A stretch of DNA of 64,000 bases from Dasypus novemcinctus (taxonomy: Eukaryota; Chordata; Mammalia; Cingulata; Dasypodidae), in assembly GCF_030445035.2 (NCBI RefSeq), contig NC_080701.1:22536798-22600797 (forward strand), given 5' to 3'. The position numbers were made by a program, and so were the translations under genes. Below are positions 59,396-64,000 of the stretch, piece by piece. The notes under the pieces were generated by a model that had not been told where the DNA came from, did not search any database, and worked only from the letters and a program-made list of their open reading frames with translations. Position 1 is the stretch's first letter, and each line of letters starts with the position of its first letter.

Positions 59396-60135
59396 AATAG
59401 CAGTTTTGAAATCTTTGTCTGATAATTCTGATATCCTTTCTCTCATAGAAAGTTTTGCTGACTGCCTTTTCCCCCTATGTGTGGGTCTCATATTCCTCTT
59501 TCTTTGCAAGTCTCTAATATTTTTTGAAATTTTAAATAATATATTTTAGTAACTCTGGATATTAACCCCTCCCCCCCCCCAGGAGCTTGCTGTAGTTTGT
59601 TTGTTTGTTTGAAAAAACAAATTTTATTGAAGTTTATTTTCCATGCCTCTGGTGTCACTCTTCAGAAGAACCAGCCTTGGGCATGTGCACAACCACACTG
59701 GAATGACAATGATTTTAGCAGGTATTACTCTGAATGTCTTTTATTTATGTCTCCTCTGTTATCATATCCTGTTGTTAGCCTCCATGAATTGCTGGCTGAT
59801 TGTTTTATTGGTGGGGCATAATTTGATCTATAGTCTGATCCAATTAAATTCAGGCTGAGAAAAGAGAATGAAGGAAAATGAAGAGATGCATAATAAAATG
59901 TGGGGCACAATTAGGTGTACCAACATACATGTGGTAGGAGTACAAAAATGGAGAAAAATTGTAGAAAGAGTATTCAAAGAAATAATCTCTGAAAATTCCC
60001 AAAGATTATTTAAAAATAACCTACATATCCAGAAACTCATCAAACTACAAATAGCATATACACAAAGAGCTACACAAACAGCTATATCATAATAAATATG
60101 AAAAAGTCACAGAGAAGGAGAAAATCATGAAAGCA
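59396..60135. mobile_element. Old L1M/HAL1-like pieces
   Basis: 59396-59560 continues the antisense L1M interrupted at 49670 ('atctttgtctgataattctg'). 59850-60120 is a sense L1M ORF1 piece ('aagatgcataataaaatg'-like, 'gaaataatctctgaaaattc'). A C run lies at 59570-59580. Confidence 0.6.
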
Positions 60136-60390
60136 GTTTTTTAGTTTGTAAAGCTGGCAATGCAAAATTACCAGAAATGCATTAGCTTTAATGATGGGGT
60201 TTTATTATAAAGAATTAACTTTAGGGTCCATATTCCTACCAACAGTCTCTTCAAAGCAATCTGGGTCTTTTCTGTCACACATCTCACAATTCCTCCAAAA
60301 TCTACCATTACCCATTTATAAAATCATTCCAACATTTTTGGTATTTGCATCTGTAGCACCCCCACTCTCCTGGTACCAATTTCTGTTTTA
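60136..60390 (-). mobile_element. Partial LTR-like copy
   Basis: Starts like the next element ('tttagtttgtaaagctggca', 'aaattaccagaaatgc') but diverges, ending in 'tcctggtaccaatttctg', a MaLR-like motif. Confidence 0.5.
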
Positions 60391-61065
60391 GTTTGCTAAG
60401 GCTGCCAATGTAAAATTACCAGAAATGGATTGGATTTTATAATGGGGTTGATTACAGTTCTGAGGCTGTGAAAATGTCCAAATCAAGGTATTGTCAGAGA
60501 TGCTGTTTCACCAAAGGTTGGCTGCTGACAGATCCTGGAGTCCTGTCATGTGGCAAGGCAGTATGGTGGCTCTACATCTGGGTCTCTGCCTTTTCCTCCT
60601 CAAGCTCAGTTTTGGGCAATCCAGCACATGACATGGCTTATCTCTTCAGCTTTGAGCTGCTCCATGCGTAGTCTCTCAGGGGCTCTTTCTGTGCCTCTGT
60701 GCTCTGTTGATTCCAGCCTCTGGCCTCTCTTTCAGCCTCTCAGGGTTTCTCTCACCTCTCTCGCAGCTCTAACTGATCCTTGAATCCTCTTTCTTTTTCT
60801 CAGATGGCAGGGTCTAAATGGTGGCTCTCTTTCTCTGTGTGTTTCTGCTTTCAGTTCTCTGTTTATACAGGACCCAAGCAAGAAGGCAAAGACCCGACCT
60901 GGGTCATGCCTCATTGATGTATCCAATCTTACGTGCTAAAGTAATCTAATCAAAACATCCATTAAATGAATCTAATGCAACCAAAGCATCCCACACCCAC
61001 AGGAATGGCTTAATTAAAAGAACATGATATTTTCTGGGTGTCACAAAATTTCACACTGTCACAAA
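60391..61065 (-). mobile_element. LTR-like repeat, antisense copy of the 8.9-kb element
   Basis: Begins 'ttttagtttgctaaggctgc', like reverse-complement MaLR ends. Its middle is the reverse complement of 9160-9320 ('gtgcctctgtgctctgttga', 'cagcctctggcctctctttc'). It ends near 'tcacactgtcaca'. It interrupts L1M ORF1 sequence. Confidence 0.65.
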
Positions 61066-61880
61066 CAACAAGGGAAAAAAATGACTGGTTACTTGCAAGG
61101 AAATCCCAAGAATATTTACAGCTGAGTTCTCGTAGATACAATGTAGGCTGAAAAACAATGGATAACATATTAAAATTGCTTGAAGAAAAAAACCCAACAA
61201 AGCTATATTTCAAAAATTAAAGCAAAATACCTTCTAGGGGAAACAACAACAACAAAAAAGTGGAGAGAATTTGTCACAGGCATACTTGCCTTACAAGGAA
61301 TACTAAGGGAAATTCTTCAGGGTGAAAGCAAGTGTCCCTATACAGTAATTTGAATCTACATGAAGAAACAAAGAGTTCTGGTAAAGTTAATTATGTTATT
61401 AAAAAAGACAGTATAAATACATATTTTTCCTTTCTTCTCTCAACCTATTTAAAGAAACAATTGTATAAAATAGTATGTATATAGCGTATTGCTGGGATTA
61501 TGACATATAGAAATGTAATGTACATGTAATATATTTGCCAATAAGGGCCGGGAAAAGTTTAATGGAAGGAAAGCTGTAAAGGCTAAGGAAATGATGACAG
61601 ATGATAGAGTAATAATTACAATGTATCATTGAGGTTGTTACATTAATAGATGTAATATCTATTACAATATTACCATAAAAGGGGGAAATGGAGTAGAATG
61701 CTATAGAATTAACATTTGTATATATTACTAGAATTGAGATAGTACTTGGAGACAAGAATATCACACATATTTTAGTATTCTATGCCTAGTGCTAGGCATG
61801 TAGTAGGAATGTAAAATATAAAATTTAAATTAAATTAAAATGACATGAATGACTATAAGTCATGTCCATTTAAAAATGAA
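61066..61880 (+). mobile_element. Old L1M ORF1 end and inter-ORF region (sense)
   Basis: 'cttgccttacaaggaatact' and 'gaaattcttcagggtgaaag' are the ORF1 C-terminal landmarks. The AT-rich inter-ORF part follows. A small palindrome ATGCCTAGTGCTAGGCAT lies at 61782-61799, in MIR/L2-like context. Confidence 0.6.
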
Positions 61881-62950
61881 CAGTCAATACCAGTCATGCA
61901 AACTGAATAATTAGCCTTCTGTAACATAAATAGACTCCAAAAATTTCTCCAGGTTATAGGCAATCAAGAGGTCATTGTACTTTAAGAGCAACACAATAAA
62001 TCATGATATGTTTAATTCCATCACTTTTCATATGGTTTGGCAAAAAAGATTAAATATAGATTTCAAGGTATATAGAAATATTCAAATACATTAAATGAAT
62101 ATGGCATACAATACATCCCAACAAAACCCAAATGATTAGAATATAAATATTTTAGTAAAATATGTAGAATTGCTATTTGAGGTTAAATTTTCTTTTAATT
62201 ATTGTTTGCTCCTTGCACAAATATTTTCTGATAAACACTAAAAAAGCCTTAGTAAAAGTATGAAAAAATATTTTAAAATACCAGTTTATATATTATTTTT
62301 CTTTTGTTTCCTTTTACAAATTAATCGGATACAATAGTTATTTGCTTTTGTATATAAATATTGCATTTAAGGAATCCAAGCACAATTATTTCGTGCAAGG
62401 ACAATTTAAGAATGTCTGGCCAAAAATTCCTTGCAAAATTGAAGCTAAACAAATCACCCACCTGTATGTTAAGCCTTAAAATAAGATTTTTCCAAGTCAA
62501 CTCTACTGAATTTCAATGCATACTGAGGAGGAAAAAAAAAAGGTTTATATTTAGCCTTTTATTGAGTCTCCTTAGCCATAAGTTTTCCCAAGAAACAAAA
62601 TTATACACAACAGGATAAATGGATTTTTGTAGTTTCTACAAGGGTCATCTCATAGTCGTGACTTGGTCTGATATTTAAAATACTGAGAGACTGAAACACA
62701 CACATTTATATTTAACTTATTTGGTATCCTTAACCAAAGAGTTTTTGAAGAAACCAACTTATCTACAATAGAATTGATTTAGAATTATTTTTTTACAGGA
62801 TTTTAAAATCACTGTGTATGTTTCCGGCTCAGGCTTAAGGCAGCTATCCCAAGTCAGATCTGATTAAAATAGGCCATGACCACTAAAATAGTGTATTTCT
62901 ATTTTCCTGTATTTCTTCACTACAGTAACTCATCCACTGTGCCAGAAAGC
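61881..62950. other. AT-rich region upstream of the ADAM promoter
   Basis: No repeat or exon recognised. GC content rises only after about 62930. Confidence 0.45.
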
Positions 62951-63019
62951 TGTGACGAGGGGAATCAATATTACCAAGACGTTACCAGCAAATGGCTTAA
63001 CCCACGCGGAGAAAGCACG

Positions 63020-63620
63020 CTCTCAGGCTACTGTGCAGGGCAGTTCAGATCCTAACTTAAAGCTTGAAACCGAAGCCCGTGCGCGCCCAAGCGCAGCGCC
63101 CGCGGGCCTTCCCGTGGGACCGGCTGGGGCAGCGCCCCTGGGGCCTTGGACTCCTTCTCCCTCCGGGGGGCCGCGGGGCTCCCGCGGGGCGGGGGGTGGC
63201 CGCCGCCCCCCTCGAGCCCCCGCGCCCGCGCGCCGCAGCCGTTGCGCCCCCAACAGCCGTCCCTGTGGCCAGGCCGGCGCCCTCGGCGCAATGCTGATCC
63301 TCCTGCTGTTCCTCGCCGGTCTCGGCCCGCTGACCACCGCGGGCCTCGGTAAGTGGAGGCTTCGGATGGGCAGGGAGCGCGGCCCGGGCCGGGGAGGATG
63401 ACGAGCGGCCGAGCCCCGTGGGTGGAGAACTTGGAGCAGACTCGTGTGTCCCCCAGGTCCCTTCCCCGACCTTGCCCCAGAGGCCGAGCAATGGGGAGCT
63501 GGGGACGGAGGGGTCTGGGTGGGGTCCTGGGGCACTTTCCCTGCCCGGGGCTGCGGGCAAGAGGCCGCAAAGTGCATGTCTGGACAGAGGACGAGCCCCG
63601 GTCCTGCTTCTAGAGGGGCC
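63020..63620. promoter_or_regulatory. CpG island / promoter of an ADAM gene
   Basis: An abrupt change from AT-rich to very GC- and CpG-rich sequence, densest at 63070-63420 and spanning the first coding exon. No TATA box is seen, so dispersed initiation is likely. It is the only such island in the window. Long open frames on both strands here are due to composition. Confidence 0.85.
63291..63348 (+). CDS. ADAM-family gene, exon 1 (signal peptide)
   Basis: ATG at 63291 with G at -3 opens MLILLLFLAGLGPLTTAGL, a typical secretory signal peptide. It ends one base into a codon at a consensus donor, CTCG|GTAAGT (63349). Joined to exon 2 the product runs on as GL-E-AQTPLLQI. The frame is open upstream to an ATG at 62952, so a 113-residue extension is possible on paper, but the signal peptide makes 63291 the natural start. 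Sperm-type ADAMs (ADAM2, 3, 5, 18, 32) cluster on one chromosome region. Human ADAM5 follows ADAM32 in the same direction, so this is ADAM5 by position, ADAM3 being the alternative by residues. The gene continues beyond the window. Confidence 0.82.
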
Positions 63621-63755
63621 TCTGTCTGGAGTCATTTTGGTGTATGCGTGTGATTGGAGGATGACAGAGTGACGAGAGATGCGACAATAAGGGAAAGGAG
63701 AGCAAGAAAGCTGCTTTATGCTGGAAAATATGCCTATTCCTTTTGCTCCCTACAG

Positions 63756-63838
63756 AGGCTCAGACACCACTGCTCCAAATTATAATGCCACGGAAGACAC
63801 GGGCCAACGCCAGCCACGGCGAAGTTTCAGAAATGCAT
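63756..63838 (+). CDS. ADAM-family gene, exon 2 (start of propeptide)
   Basis: The acceptor is tgctccctacag. With the G from exon 1 it encodes E-AQTPLLQIIMPRKTR, then ANASHGEVSEMH, and ends in phase 0 at a weaker donor, CAT|GTAATT. The sequence (T/S)PLLQI-(T/I)-(V/M)P-x-K about 20 residues after the start, followed by a short polar stretch ending in SE, is the beginning of the ADAM propeptide. The line ETPLLQITVPEK remembered from mouse Adam3 is the closest I know. The next exon (expected V-S/T-Y-x-I) is not seen before 64000. Human ADAM5 and ADAM3 are pseudogenes as I recall; these two exons are intact here. Confidence 0.8.
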
Positions 63839-64000
63839 GTAATTAACAAATCACTTTCCTCTTAATATATTTTGTGTTTGATTTGTTTTGTTTGTACAGG
63901 ACTACATGACCCAAATAAATTTATACGTATCATTTGCGAAATTATGTATCAATGCTCATAGCTGCTGTGTTATAATGGGAGCCAAATATTCCAGTATTTA
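63839..64000 (+). other. Intron 2 of the ADAM-family gene (partial)
   Basis: AT-rich, starting with GTAATT. A 'tttgtacag' at 63891-63899 resembles an acceptor, but what follows has no ADAM-like coding potential. Confidence 0.6.

Noticed and set aside
63023-63635. Several 170-190 codon minus-strand open frames over the CpG island
   Set aside because: Very GC-rich sequence lacks stop codons by composition; Pro/Arg/Ala/Gly-rich products without a known domain, overlapping a well-supported plus-strand exon.
63900-64000. Possible ADAM exon 3 after 'tttgtacag'
   Set aside because: The open frame that follows lacks the expected V-S/T-Y-x-I and K-P-Y-x-V-x-L propeptide sequence.
1-64000. CRISPR arrays, bacterial operons, phage or plasmid features
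   Set aside because: Composition, introns, SINEs, LINEs and LTRs are mammalian; no spaced direct-repeat array and no prokaryotic gene is present.

Overview
This window looks like a mammalian chromosome from a xenarthran, most likely an armadillo (Dasypus). The main reason is at least five copies of a tRNA-derived SINE whose head, on the minus strand, carries a tRNA-like A box and B box; I recognise it from memory as the armadillo DAS family. MIR, MaLR-type LTRs and old L1M/HAL1-like fragments show a eutherian background. Most of the 64 kb is transposable-element sequence, and L1 dominates.

Two host genes can be supported, both on the plus strand. (1) The 3' end of an ADAM32-like gene runs from before the window to about 32.09 kb. 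Its coding sequence here is three tiny exons (8403-8435, 28631-28660, 31123-31161) and a terminal exon at 31971 that adds Ser-Asn and then stops. Read in phase 2, the exons give SESSSQTFTS, SRSEGSTQT and SRSQGSNQTYTS. This matches in order, and nearly in length, the repeated S/E/Q/T-rich cytoplasmic tail of human ADAM32 as I remember it. The exons are symmetric (33, 30 and 39 nt) and sit in visibly duplicated intron sequence. (2) A CpG island at about 63.0-63.6 kb carries the signal-peptide exon (63291-63348) and second coding exon (63756-63838) of another ADAM gene. In human the next plus-strand gene after ADAM32 is ADAM5; the residues after the signal peptide look at least as much like ADAM3. 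The gene runs off the right edge.

Layout: 0-8 kb, stacked L1, SINE and MaLR insertions in an old L1M; 8-11 kb, first microexon and duplicated intron; 11-27.5 kb, large antisense L1 copies; 28-32 kb, two microexons, terminal exon and poly(A) signal; 32-49 kb, intergenic L1, MIR, a class II-type solo LTR, a palindromic L1-derived locus, L1 5' UTR tandem repeats and LTRs; 49.69-59.38 kb, one nearly complete antisense L1 (9.7 kb) bounded by a perfect 15-bp target-site duplication; 59.4-62.9 kb, L1M halves and LTR-like repeats; 63-64 kb, the ADAM promoter and exons.

Two L1 3'-end types recur. 'Type A' resembles the general L1MA-like eutherian 3' end. 'Type B' has a very long 3' UTR (about 2-3 kb) that also occurs alone as 5'-truncated insertions with clear target-site duplications. 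All family names are from memory and pattern recognition; no database was searched.
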